Assembly (NCBI GenBank): GCA_035541265.1
Contig: DATKNQ010000266.1
Location: 1 to 64,000, forward strand
Length of the DNA: 64,000 nucleotides
Direction of reading: 5' to 3'
Source: Bog-159 sp035541265
GTDB lineage: Bacteria > Acidobacteriota > Terriglobia > Bryobacterales > Bryobacteraceae
Every line of letters begins with the position of its first letter. Within the stretch, counting starts at the first letter, position 1. The position numbers and the translations under genes are program-made. Shown in pieces: positions 16,740-24,830 of this stretch. Below the pieces are notes generated by a model. It saw nothing but the letters and a program-made list of their open reading frames with translations, was not told the origin of the DNA and ran no database searches.

Positions 16740-18422
16740 TTGAAATTCGGCCTGTTTTACGAGCATCAGATCCCACGCCCGTGGGAAGAAGGCGCGGAGC
16801 AGAAACTGCTGCTCGATGCGCTCGAGCAGATCGAACTGGCGGACCGCGTTGGCATGCACTACGTTTGGGAGGTCGAGCATCATTTTCTCGAAGAGTACTC
16901 GCACTCGAGCGCACCCGAAGTTTTCCTGGCGGCCGCCAGCCAGCGCACGCGGAACATCCGGCTGGGCCACGGCATCGTGCAAATCCCGCCGGGATTCAAC
17001 CATCCCGCGCGTGTGGCCGAGCGGATCGCCACGCTGGACCTGATCTCGGGCGGCCGCGTGGAGTTCGGCACCGGTGAATCCGCATCGCAGACCGAGTTGG
17101 GCGGCTTCGGGATCGATCGCGCGCTGAAGCACGCGCAGTGGGAGGAGGCGCTGGACGCCATCACGCGGATGTTCGTCGAAGAGCCCTTCGCGGGTTTCCA
17201 GGGCCGGTTCATCTGGATGCCGCCGCGCAACGTGGTTCCCAAGCCGGCGCAACGGCCGCATCCGCCGCTGTGGATGGCCTGCAGCCGCCGCGAGAGCATC
17301 CTGACGGCCGCGCGCAAGGGCATCGGGGCGCTGTCGTTCTCTTTCATCGAGCCGGAGGAGGCCAAGGCCTGGGTGGATGACTACTACCGCATTATTACCA
17401 GCGAATGCACGCCGGCGGGCTTCGCGGTGAATCCGGACCTGGCCGTGGTCGTGCCGTTTATGTGCCATCCGGACGAGCAGACCGCCATCGAACGCGGCAT
17501 CGACGGCGCGCATTTCTTCGGCTATTCGCTGGCGCATTACTATGTGTTCGGCAAGCACGAGCCGGCCCACACGAATATCTGGGAGGAGTTCTTGCAGAAC
17601 CGCAACACCTACGGCTTCGCGCGCGACATCGTGCGCGCGGGCGACGCGCCGCTGGGTGTGCGGCTGCTGCAGGAAGGCATCGGATCGCTGCGGGGCGCGG
17701 TGGGTACGCCGCGGCAGGTCGGCGATCTGCTGGCGCGCTACGAACAGGCCGGCGTGGATGCGGTAATCTTCGTGGCGCAGGCGGGACGCAATCGTCACGA
17801 GCACATCTGCGAATCGATCGAGTTATTCGCGCGCGAGGTGATGCCGTGCTTTGCGGAAAAAGAAGAGACGCGCGGGAAGGCTAAAATGGACCGGCTGGCC
17901 GCGGCGTGCGAACAGGCGTTGCGGCGCCGTGCCCCGGCGCGCGCGCTGCCGCCTGGCTACGTGATTACTTCGACCGGAGAGCCTTCCACGCCGCCGGCGC
18001 TTGCGGGCGGTAAGCGGGCTGCCGCGCAGAACAGCCTCTTCGCGCGCATGGTGCGCGCGCGCGACGACCGGAAACTGGATCGCCTGATGCGCTTCCGCCT
18101 GGTCCAAGGTTCGATCTTCAAAGGCATGCGGAAGGCGTTTCATCCCGAACGCGCCCAGGACTTCGCCGCCGAGGTGCAGTATGAGTTGAAGGGCGCGGCC
18201 GGCACCGTGCGCTGGCTGGTGCGCATCGCGAATGGCCGCATCGATACCGCGCCGGGCAAGTCCGCGAATCCCATGCTCACCTTCCGCATGAGCCTGCCGA
18301 CCTTTGCGCGCATCGCGGCGGGCGAGATCAGCCCGGTAACCGCCATGCTCGAGCGCCGCCTGGACGTGGACGGCGACATCGGAAAGCTGGCGCAGTTTAC
18401 GGAGTTGTTTGTGGATCGCTGA
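16740..18422 (+). CDS. Luciferase-like (LLM) flavin monooxygenase fused to an SCP2 sterol-carrier domain
   Basis: The 560-residue protein has two parts. Residues 1 to about 390 form a bacterial-luciferase-like F420/FMN-dependent monooxygenase (MKFGLFYEHQIPRPW, RTRNIRLGHGIVQIPPGFNH, RVAERIATLDLISGGRVEFG, GTPRQVGDLLARYEQAGVDA). Residues from about 440 resemble an SCP2 lipid-binding domain (AAEVQYELKGAAGTVRWLVRI, NPMLTFRMSLPTFARIAAGE, VDGDIGKLAQFTELF). The linker is Ala/Pro-rich. The substrate is probably hydrophobic and delivered by the SCP2 part; this is inference. TTG was chosen because GGAGG lies just upstream and the -10 lies inside the longer frame. It ends 26 nt inside the convergent flgJ-like gene. 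Confidence 0.85.
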   Translation: MKFGLFYEHQIPRPWEEGAEQKLLLDALEQIELADRVGMHYVWEVEHHFLEEYSHSSAPEVFLAAASQRTRNIRLGHGIVQIPPGFNHPARVAERIATLDLISGGRVEFGTGESASQTELGGFGIDRALKHAQWEEALDAITRMFVEEPFAGFQGRFIWMPPRNVVPKPAQRPHPPLWMACSRRESILTAARKGIGALSFSFIEPEEAKAWVDDYYRIITSECTPAGFAVNPDLAVVVPFMCHPDEQTAIERGIDGAHFFGYSLAHYYVFGKHEPAHTNIWEEFLQNRNTYGFARDIVRAGDAPLGVRLLQEGIGSLRGAVGTPRQVGDLLARYEQAGVDAVIFVAQAGRNRHEHICESIELFAREVMPCFAEKEETRGKAKMDRLAAACEQALRRRAPARALPPGYVITSTGEPSTPPALAGGKRAAAQNSLFARMVRARDDRKLDRLMRFRLVQGSIFKGMRKAFHPERAQDFAAEVQYELKGAAGTVRWLVRIANGRIDTAPGKSANPMLTFRMSLPTFARIAAGEISPVTAMLERRLDVDGDIGKLAQFTELFVDR

Positions 18423-18714
18423 CGGCGTGCGGCCGGGTCATGCTGGCCACGATCTGCCGGCTCAACCCTAAGCCGCCGCTTTTGGCCAGGGCTTGCGCAA
18501 ACTGCTCCTCGGCGACCGCGCCCAGCGTGCCGTTGCCGGTCTCTTCGCCGCTTCCGAGCCACCCGTTCGCATCCCCGCGTGCCTCCTTGAGCATTTGCCC
18601 GATCATTAGGGCCTCGAACTGCTGCGCGGCTTCCGCGAGTGTCTTGGGCTTAGGCGCCGGCGGCGCATCCGCGCCCGGCAGAGGGGCGCTCAGGGTTACT
18701 GGCGTACTCATCAA
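18397..18714 (-). CDS. flgJ: Flagellar rod-binding protein, FlgJ N-terminal domain only
   Basis: The 105-residue protein matches the rod-capping N-terminal half of FlgJ: EAAQQFEALMIGQMLKEAR, then a flexible stretch and EEQFAQALAKSGGLGLSRQIV. The muramidase half found in enterobacterial FlgJ is missing, as in many phyla where a separate enzyme opens the wall for the rod. It is the last gene of the minus-strand basal-body operon and its start overlaps the flgI stop (ATGA). Confidence 0.85.
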   Translation of the reverse strand: MMSTPVTLSAPLPGADAPPAPKPKTLAEAAQQFEALMIGQMLKEARGDANGWLGSGEETGNGTLGAVAEEQFAQALAKSGGLGLSRQIVASMTRPHAVSDPQTTP

Positions 18715-19808
18715 TTCACCTCCAGATCGGCTTCGAGCGCTCCCGCCGCGCGCAAGCTCTGCAGAATCGCGATCACATCGCGTGGCGTCGAGCCGATGGC
18801 GGCCAGCGCCCGGACCAGTTCTTCCACGGTGGCGCCCTCTTTGAGCAATACATCGCGCGCCCGGTCTTCTCTTGCGTTCACCGCCACGCTGGGCTCGACG
18901 ACGGTGGTCCCTTTGGAATCCGGTAAGGGCTGCGAGACCTCCATGCTGGTCTGCACTTCCACCGTCAGATTTCCGTGCAGGATGGCCACCGGAGCAATGC
19001 GCACATCGCGGCCCATGATGATCGTGCCGGTGCGTTCATTGATGACGACGCGGGCCGGCTGATCCGCGTTGACCGTCAGCATCTCCATCTCCGCCACGAA
19101 GTCGACCGGACGGGCCGTGTAGTCCGGCGGAATCGCCACGCTCACCAGGGCCGAGTTTTCGGCGCGCGCCGGCCACGATCCGGATTTGCCGTATTTGGCG
19201 TTGATGGCCGCAGCCACGCGCGATGCGGTGGTGAAATCGGCATAGTGCAGTTGCAAATGCAGGACGCTCCGGAGCGCCGCGGATGGCGCCGGGTGCTCCA
19301 CGATCGCCCCGTTCGGCAGGCGGCCCACGGTGGGATGGTTCACGGTCTGACCGTTGCCGGTTCCCCCGGCCAGGAACCCGCCGATCACCACCGGGCCCTG
19401 CGCGACGGCGTAAACCTGCCCGTCCGCGCCTTTGAGCGGGGTGAGCAGCAGGATGCCTCCCTGCAGGGTCGTGGCATCGCCGATCGCCGCGGCGGTGGCG
19501 TCCAGACGGATGCCGGGCTGTGCAAACGGCGGCAGTGTGGCGGTGACCATCACAGAAGCCATATCTTTCACGCGCAGCGTGGCTCCCGGAACCGAGATAC
19601 CCATGCGCTCCAGCATATTCGCCAGGCTCTGCGGCGAAAACACCGTCTGCTGCGTGTCTCCCTTTCCAGCCAGTCCGGCCACCAGCCCGTAGCCGATAAG
19701 CTGGTTGTCGCGCACTCCTTCGAGGCCCGCCAGATCCTTCAGGCGGGTGGCCGCGGTCGCGGGCACAGCTATCGCCGCAGCCGCCAGACAGAGAATCATC
19801 CTTCGCAT
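18711..19808 (-). CDS. flgI: Flagellar P-ring protein FlgI
   Basis: The 365-residue periplasmic protein forms the P-ring around the rod in the peptidoglycan layer. It has a signal peptide (MILCLAAAAIAVPATAA) and strong family blocks: RLKDLAGLEGVRDNQLIGYG, LVAGLAGKGD, SLANMLERMGI, ASVMVTATLPPFAQPG, GGILLLTPLKGADGQVYAVA, INERTGTIIMG and a C-terminal VEELVRALAAIGSTPRDVI. Length is normal. A periplasmic P-ring implies a diderm cell. It lies between flgH (14 nt gap) and flgJ (4-nt overlap). Confidence 0.96.
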   Translation of the reverse strand: MRRMILCLAAAAIAVPATAATRLKDLAGLEGVRDNQLIGYGLVAGLAGKGDTQQTVFSPQSLANMLERMGISVPGATLRVKDMASVMVTATLPPFAQPGIRLDATAAAIGDATTLQGGILLLTPLKGADGQVYAVAQGPVVIGGFLAGGTGNGQTVNHPTVGRLPNGAIVEHPAPSAALRSVLHLQLHYADFTTASRVAAAINAKYGKSGSWPARAENSALVSVAIPPDYTARPVDFVAEMEMLTVNADQPARVVINERTGTIIMGRDVRIAPVAILHGNLTVEVQTSMEVSQPLPDSKGTTVVEPSVAVNAREDRARDVLLKEGATVEELVRALAAIGSTPRDVIAILQSLRAAGALEADLEVN

Positions 19809-19822
19809 TGTGTCTTATCCCT

Positions 19823-20521
19823 CTAGAACGGAAGCAGCCCCAGCAGCAGGCGGTACAGAAAATTCGGACGCCGGATGGCGTCTCCCACCACCCCTTTGCC
19901 ATTGACCGAGACCTCGAGCTGTGCGATCAGATCGGATTGCACCACGTTATTCGGCCCCAGGTCGGCGGGCCTCACGACTCCCCGCACCGTGATCATCTGC
20001 TCTTCGGAGCTCACGCGAATCTCCTTGACGCCTTCGACCACCAGGTAGCCATTCGGCAGCACGTGCACCACGCGCGTGCCCAGCGTGGTGGTGATCACCG
20101 TGGTCCGGCCGATGGTGCCGGATCCCTTGAGCTGCTGGTCCCCGGAAGTGCCGAGCAGGTTGGCCAGCGTGCCGGCGGCCTTTTGCGGCCCAGCCAGTGA
20201 GCTGATGGAGGCCGAGGCGCTGGAGGTGCGCGCGGTCTGCACGTTCCCGGTGCTCACCGCCGAGGCATTCTCGGCCACCTGCACGGTGACCGTGTCATTC
20301 ACCCGGCTGGCGCGCAGGTCACGTGCCAGGTCGTTGAACAGGGCCGCGGAGCTCCACAACGAGCCGGCTGAGGCGTCATTATTGGAGCGCGCGGCAGCCA
20401 TCGCTTCGGCCACGTAGCGGTCGAGCGCGGTCGGCTGCGGCGCCGCGGGCTTTTTCTTCTGGCCCGCGCACAGCAGGGCGCTGCCCGCCGCCAGAGTCGC
20501 GAGAATGCGTTTGGCTTTCAT
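19823..20521 (-). CDS. flgH: Flagellar L-ring protein FlgH
   Basis: The 232-residue protein forms the L-ring in the outer membrane. Typical blocks are SLWSSAALFNDLARDLRASRVNDTVTVQVAEN (quoted here in pieces: SLWSSAALFNDLARDLRA and NDTVTVQVAEN), GSGTIGRTTVITTTLGTRV, LPNGYLVVEGVKEIRVSSEE and VRPADLGPNNVVQSDLIAQLEV. Most FlgH are lipoproteins. Here the leader ends SALLCAG, with Leu rather than a small residue just before the Cys, so the lipobox is weak though probably functional. Start overlaps the flgA stop by 4 nt. Confidence 0.94.
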   Translation of the reverse strand: MKAKRILATLAAGSALLCAGQKKKPAAPQPTALDRYVAEAMAAARSNNDASAGSLWSSAALFNDLARDLRASRVNDTVTVQVAENASAVSTGNVQTARTSSASASISSLAGPQKAAGTLANLLGTSGDQQLKGSGTIGRTTVITTTLGTRVVHVLPNGYLVVEGVKEIRVSSEEQMITVRGVVRPADLGPNNVVQSDLIAQLEVSVNGKGVVGDAIRRPNFLYRLLLGLLPF

Positions 20522-21426
20522 CTTCCTGTTCTTTCTGTTCCGATGCGCGCTAACGGACCGGCAGCCACCACCACGCGCCCGCGATCCGTAACGGTCGCAT
20601 GGAGAATCTTGCCATTCGCCGGATTACGCACCGCGATCACTTCACCGCGCCTGCCCGAGGACTGGGCCTGCCCCTCGAGCAGCACGCGCGCTAATCCGCT
20701 GTCGACTTCCACGCGCACGCTCTCGCCGCGGTAGACCTGGGCCGGCGCGTCGAGCCACGACCCCTCGATGACCGCGCCCGCCGGAATGTACCGTCTGGGC
20801 GCCCGCCCGACGACCTCCGCCAGATCCGGCAGGCCGGGTGGACCTTGATAAGATTCCACATGCAGTTGCGCGCGTTCGATGGGCCGGCCGGGGATCAGCG
20901 CGGCAGTGGCGACGACTCTCGTGCCGGTCACCGCCACGCGCACCTTGGCCCACAAGGGAAAATCGTCCCTGCCCGGCGCGCAGACCGCACCGCGCCACAG
21001 GCGCGGAGCGCGACTGGACGGATCGACCTGCAACCCCGAGGGCGGAAACCGTAGCTCTCCCGGCGGAATCGGCTGGCGGCTGAAATCGACGATCTCGATG
21101 TGCGCCGCCGGCATCACCTTTTGCAGCGCGGCGGCGATACGATCGGGCGTCAGCGTCTCCAAGGGCCGCGCGAAACAGGCCTCGGCGCCGGGTTCGAGCG
21201 CCAGCCCATAGCGTTTCCCCAGACGCGCCATTTCCGCGGCGGCATAGACGCGGCGGGTGCCCGGCGATGGCGCGAAACCGAGCACCAGCTCCGGAGCCAC
21301 TGCGGCAAAAGCCGGCACGGCGCGAGCCATGTCGGCCGCCAGGATCCGCTCGCCCGATACGGAGATGCACTGGGCGCGCAGCGATGCCAGCGCCAGAAAT
21401 GCGAGCAATGCGATCCGCAGGGTCAT
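20518..21426 (-). CDS. flgA: Flagellar P-ring assembly chaperone FlgA
   Basis: The 302-residue exported protein is the FlgA periplasmic chaperone for P-ring assembly. The C-terminal SAF domain shows ALIPGRPIERAQLHVESYQG, RRYIPAGAVIEGSWLDAP, GESVRVEVDSGLARVLLEGQAQSSGRRGEVI (in pieces) and VRNPANGKILHATVTDRGRV, which is the family C-terminus. The N-terminus has a signal peptide (LRIALLAFLALASLRAQ). The middle region is less conserved. It overlaps flgG upstream and flgH downstream by 4 nt each. Confidence 0.9.
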   Translation of the reverse strand: MTLRIALLAFLALASLRAQCISVSGERILAADMARAVPAFAAVAPELVLGFAPSPGTRRVYAAAEMARLGKRYGLALEPGAEACFARPLETLTPDRIAAALQKVMPAAHIEIVDFSRQPIPPGELRFPPSGLQVDPSSRAPRLWRGAVCAPGRDDFPLWAKVRVAVTGTRVVATAALIPGRPIERAQLHVESYQGPPGLPDLAEVVGRAPRRYIPAGAVIEGSWLDAPAQVYRGESVRVEVDSGLARVLLEGQAQSSGRRGEVIAVRNPANGKILHATVTDRGRVVVAAGPLARIGTERTGR

Positions 21427-22217
21427 TGCTGCACGAGACCGTTGGTCTGCTGGTACATTTCGTTGGCGGCCTGCACGACTTTCGAATTGGCTTCGTAGGC
21501 CCGTTGGCTGACGATCAGGTTGACCATCTCCTCGACGACGCTCACGTTCGATTGTTCAGTGTATCCTTGCTGCAGGGTGCCCAGACCTTCGGCGCCGCCC
21601 GGATTGCCCAGGGTCGGGTCGCCGGAAGCTTGCGTGGGGGTGTACAGGTTACCGCCCGCCGCGCTCAACCCAGCCGGATTCTGGAAGTTGGCGAGCTGGA
21701 TCTGCCCGGCGACCTGGGCCGTGGTCTGGTTGGGTTGCGTGTAGCTCACCGTGCCGTCGGCCGCGATGGTGATCGACTGGGCGTCGGCGGGAATGGTGAT
21801 CTGCGGCTGCAGGGGGTTGCCATTGGCAGTCACGACGTTTCCGTTCCGGTCGAGCTGGAACTCGCCGTCGCGCGTGTAGGCCAGTTGCCCATTAGGCTGC
21901 AGTACTTGAAAGAAGCCGGGGCCTTGAATCGCGACGTCCAGGGGATTCTCGGTCGCCGAAAGGCTGCCCGGAGTAAAGATGATCTCGTTGCCCGCCGGCC
22001 GTGTGCCCAGCCCCAATTGCAGGCCCGCCGGAACAACGGTCTGCTGGCTGGCGGACGCGCCCGGCTGCATGAGGTTCTGATAGAGCAGATCCTGAAACTG
22101 GACCCGGCGGACCTTGTAACCGTTGGTGTTGGCGTTCGCCAGGTTATTCGCGATATTGTCCACGTTCATCTGTTGCGCCGTCATACCGCTGGCGGCACTG
22201 AATAGCGCTCGCATCAT
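21423..22217 (-). CDS. flgG: Flagellar distal rod protein FlgG
   Basis: The 264-residue protein has all FlgG marks: MMRALFSAASGMTAQQMNVD, NIANNLANANTNGYKVRRVQFQDLLYQ (pieces), LDVAIQGPGFFQVLQPNGQ, YTRDGEFQLDRNGNVVTANG and the C-terminal VEEMVNLIVSQRAYEANSKVV. FlgG forms the distal rod that passes through the P and L rings made by its operon neighbours. Length matches the usual ~260. The upstream gene is a second rod-type protein (FlgF). Confidence 0.97.
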   Translation of the reverse strand: MMRALFSAASGMTAQQMNVDNIANNLANANTNGYKVRRVQFQDLLYQNLMQPGASASQQTVVPAGLQLGLGTRPAGNEIIFTPGSLSATENPLDVAIQGPGFFQVLQPNGQLAYTRDGEFQLDRNGNVVTANGNPLQPQITIPADAQSITIAADGTVSYTQPNQTTAQVAGQIQLANFQNPAGLSAAGGNLYTPTQASGDPTLGNPGGAEGLGTLQQGYTEQSNVSVVEEMVNLIVSQRAYEANSKVVQAANEMYQQTNGLVQQ

Positions 22218-22249
22218 AAGAATGATTCTCCTAGCATCTCCGGCGCGGC

Positions 22250-22978
22250 CTAAGAGGCCACCCGGGCAACTTCCTGCGCGTCCTCCTGATTCATCTGCTC
22301 ACCCAGCGAGGCGGCTTTCTGCAGCATCTCGAATTGCCGCATGACCGAAACCAGCCGCACGGCCGACTCCGCCGCTCCCACGTTGGAACTCTCCAGCTTG
22401 CCTTGTTCGACCTGGACGCCCGAAGCCGCTTGCGGATCCGCTGTGCTCCGGAAGTAGCTGTTACCCTGTTTGACCAGCGCGCCGGCCTCGGCGAAGTCTG
22501 CCACGGCGAGGCGTCCCAGGACCTGGCCGTCTTGCGTCACGGTGCCATCCCGCGAAATCTGCAGCGCTCCGGATCCCTGGGCCTGGATGTTGCCGCCCGC
22601 CACGGTGCGCACGGCGTATCCCTCCGTGCTGACCAGGGTTCCCTGGGGCGTCAAATGAAAGCTGCCGTTTCGGGTGTACAGATCTCCCGAGGGCCCGCTC
22701 ACCGCGAAAAAGCCCTTGCCTGAGAGAGCCAGATCTAAAGAGTTGCCGGTGGGGCGCAGCACGCCCTGCGAAAAATCGGTCCACGCTGTCTGGATGACCG
22801 GCAGCGACGTCGGCGACGCGTCGGCGGTGGCCGCCTCGGACGACACATAAAGGTTGTAGAACTCGCGGTCCGCCTTATAACCGCCGGTCTCCGTGTTGGC
22901 CAGGTTGTTGGCCAGCAGGTCCAGGGACTCCATGCGGGAGCGCATCCCGCCCGCGGCCGCGATCGTCAGGTTGTCCAC
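22250..22978 (-). CDS. flgF: Flagellar proximal rod protein FlgF-like
   Basis: The 242-residue protein belongs to the rod/hook family (SLDLLANNLANTETGGYKAD, LDLALSGKGFFAVSGPSGD, YTRNGSFHLTPQGTLVSTEG, LESSNVGAAESAVRLVSVMR). Its place ahead of flgG and its length fit FlgF. GTG was chosen as start because GAGGGT lies just upstream and the product then begins close to the conserved N-terminal helix; the frame is open 17 codons further but reads poorly. It is the first gene of the minus-strand flagellar operon, divergent from fliK across 196 bp. Confidence 0.88.
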   Translation of the reverse strand: MDNLTIAAAGGMRSRMESLDLLANNLANTETGGYKADREFYNLYVSSEAATADASPTSLPVIQTAWTDFSQGVLRPTGNSLDLALSGKGFFAVSGPSGDLYTRNGSFHLTPQGTLVSTEGYAVRTVAGGNIQAQGSGALQISRDGTVTQDGQVLGRLAVADFAEAGALVKQGNSYFRSTADPQAASGVQVEQGKLESSNVGAAESAVRLVSVMRQFEMLQKAASLGEQMNQEDAQEVARVAS

Positions 22979-23174
22979 GCCACCCTCACGCCAGTGGCGA
23001 AAGCAAGCCGGCAACCGAAGGCTGAGCATGCAAAAACAACGGTTTGCCGGGGGCGGCCGGGCAACTTTCTGCCGCAGCGCGGGCCCGCGCCAAGATCTTG
23101 CCGCGGCTTGCGAGCCTAACTGCTTGGGAATTCAGCGCGACGCGTCTGGCTAGCCGGGTGCACCGTTCCAGGCC

Positions 23175-24539
23175 GTGATCGCTGCGTGCTCTCAATTACT
23201 GGCCGGTTCCGCCGCCAGCGGCGTGGGCGCCGGGAATGGCACCGCGGACGGGAAGACAGCTCCATCCTCCGCAGCATCCGCCTTCTCCTCGTTCCTGGAC
23301 GGCTATCTGGTGGACAGCCACAGTTCAGGAGCGTCGAAGGACGACAATCCACAGACCCCATCGCGCGACAAGAAGGAATCGGACGACTTGCCTGCTCCCG
23401 CTCCGGTCCCGGTTGCCGTGGTGGCCACCAGCCCGCTCACGCTGGGCCTGGAGCTGCTGGATCATCCGGCTTCCCAAGACGCGGGCGGGGACCAAAAGGA
23501 CACCCGAGATCGGGCCGCCGCGGCCGCCGCCGCGAGCGCGGTTCCGGTAGCGCAAAGGGGGCCGCTCGCGGGGCTGGCTCCCGGGCTCGATTCACTCGCC
23601 GCGTTGGCGGCCGGCGATAGTGGTCAACACTCCGGTACGGCCCAGCGCGAGGCGGCTGCGCCGCCGTCCGCGCCCGCACCGGCTTCGGATGCCGCGAGCG
23701 AATTGGCGTTTAGCGCCCGGTTGACGGTTCCTGTGCAGGGCTGGTCCGCCGCGGTGGAGGATCAGCCGACAACCCCGTCTCCGGCTTTCGGCGCGCGCCA
23801 GGCCGACTCCGCCCCGCAGGCCAGCCAGTTGGACTTATCGGCGAAAACGTCAGCGCAGGATTCCTCGTCCGAAACTTCTGGTAATACGCCGGCGGATGCT
23901 CGCGGCACCTCCGCGCCAGCGGCGCACGCGGCCGTGTCGGCGGTGCCTGCAGTGGTCCGTACCGCCGCCGCTTCCGGCCACCATCCGCAGACGGAGAGCG
24001 CAAACGACAGTGCGTCCGAAGCGGTTAACGGCGCGGTTGACGGGGCGGCTAGCGCCGCAGCATCGGTCCCCGCCGGGCACGAAGGATCCAGCGCTCCGCA
24101 GCCGCCGGCCAGCGTAACGCCATCGGCCCCCCCGGAGCCCGTGACACCGTCGGCACAGCCCGCCTCCCGCGACGTCTCGCTACGTCTGGGAGAGGGCAAC
24201 AACAGCGTGGATATCCGCATGGCCGAGCGCGCCGGAGAGATCCGCGTCACGGTGCATACGCCGGATCGCGACCTCGCCGGTTCCCTCCGCGCGGAATTGC
24301 CGGACCTGGTTGGCAAGCTGCGGCAGGAAGGCTACCAGGCCGAAGCCTGGCGCCCCGCGTCCCCGGCGCATGCGGACACTGGCCGCCGCTCCGGCTCGGA
24401 TACGCCAGCCTTTCAGCAGGACGCTGCCGCTGGGCGTAGAGACGGCCGCCGGCCGCCACAGCAACAACAGAAAAATCAATCCCGCTGGGACGGGGAATGG
24501 AATGCCAGCCTTGCCCCCGCACAGGAGTCCCAAATATGA
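23175..24539 (+). CDS. fliK: Flagellar hook-length control protein FliK-like
   Basis: The 454-residue product is low-complexity Ala/Ser/Pro/Asp-rich for about 340 residues, then has a compact C-terminal domain (VSLRLGEGNNSVDIRMAERA, GEIRVTVHTPDRDLAGSL, RAELPDLVGKLRQEGYQAEAW) that matches the Flg_hook switch domain. FliK is a molecular ruler that stops hook growth and switches export specificity through FlhB. Its length suits a ruler. It begins with GTG. Its stop overlaps the flgD start (ATGA). Sequence outside the C-terminal domain is not conserved, so the call rests on that domain and on position. Confidence 0.82.
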   Translation: MIAACSQLLAGSAASGVGAGNGTADGKTAPSSAASAFSSFLDGYLVDSHSSGASKDDNPQTPSRDKKESDDLPAPAPVPVAVVATSPLTLGLELLDHPASQDAGGDQKDTRDRAAAAAAASAVPVAQRGPLAGLAPGLDSLAALAAGDSGQHSGTAQREAAAPPSAPAPASDAASELAFSARLTVPVQGWSAAVEDQPTTPSPAFGARQADSAPQASQLDLSAKTSAQDSSSETSGNTPADARGTSAPAAHAAVSAVPAVVRTAAASGHHPQTESANDSASEAVNGAVDGAASAAASVPAGHEGSSAPQPPASVTPSAPPEPVTPSAQPASRDVSLRLGEGNNSVDIRMAERAGEIRVTVHTPDRDLAGSLRAELPDLVGKLRQEGYQAEAWRPASPAHADTGRRSGSDTPAFQQDAAAGRRDGRRPPQQQQKNQSRWDGEWNASLAPAQESQI

Positions 24540-24829
24540 ACGTACAACCCACGTCGGCGCAGACACAGACTCAGACCGGCACTGCCTCGTCTCCCAGCAG
24601 CAGTTCTCCCGATAACGTCAGCGAGAACGAGTTTTTGCAACTCCTGGTGGCCCAGATCCAGTATCAGGACCCCACCAATCCGACCGATAGCACGGCTTTT
24701 GTGACCCAGCTTGCACAGTTCAGCTCGCTCGAACAGCTCATCAGCATTCATAGCGATCTCGACACCCTGGCCGGGTCGGGCAGCAGCACCAGCACTCAGA
24801 ATACGACATCCACGCAAGGAGGAAATTAA
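24536..24829 (+). CDS. flgD: Hook-capping protein FlgD, N-terminal domain only
   Basis: The 97-residue protein contains the FlgD N-terminal export/capping region (ENEFLQLLVAQIQYQDPTNP and AFVTQLAQFSSLEQLISI). Full-length FlgD is about 220 residues with Ig-like and tudor-like hook-cap domains; these are absent and the protein ends in a Ser/Thr/Gln-rich tail, followed at once by a strong ribosome binding site for flgE. The frame has an ordinary stop, so this looks like a naturally short form rather than a damaged gene. Confidence 0.88.
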   Translation: MNVQPTSAQTQTQTGTASSPSSSSPDNVSENEFLQLLVAQIQYQDPTNPTDSTAFVTQLAQFSSLEQLISIHSDLDTLAGSGSSTSTQNTTSTQGGN

Positions 24830-24830
24830 T

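Noticed and set aside
22979..23174. A sigma-54 type (-24/-12) promoter for the flgF operon
   Set aside because: A GG-N10-GC pair is present on the minus strand near 23003-23016, but the -24 half is a poor match to TGGCAC. Not strong enough to annotate as a feature.
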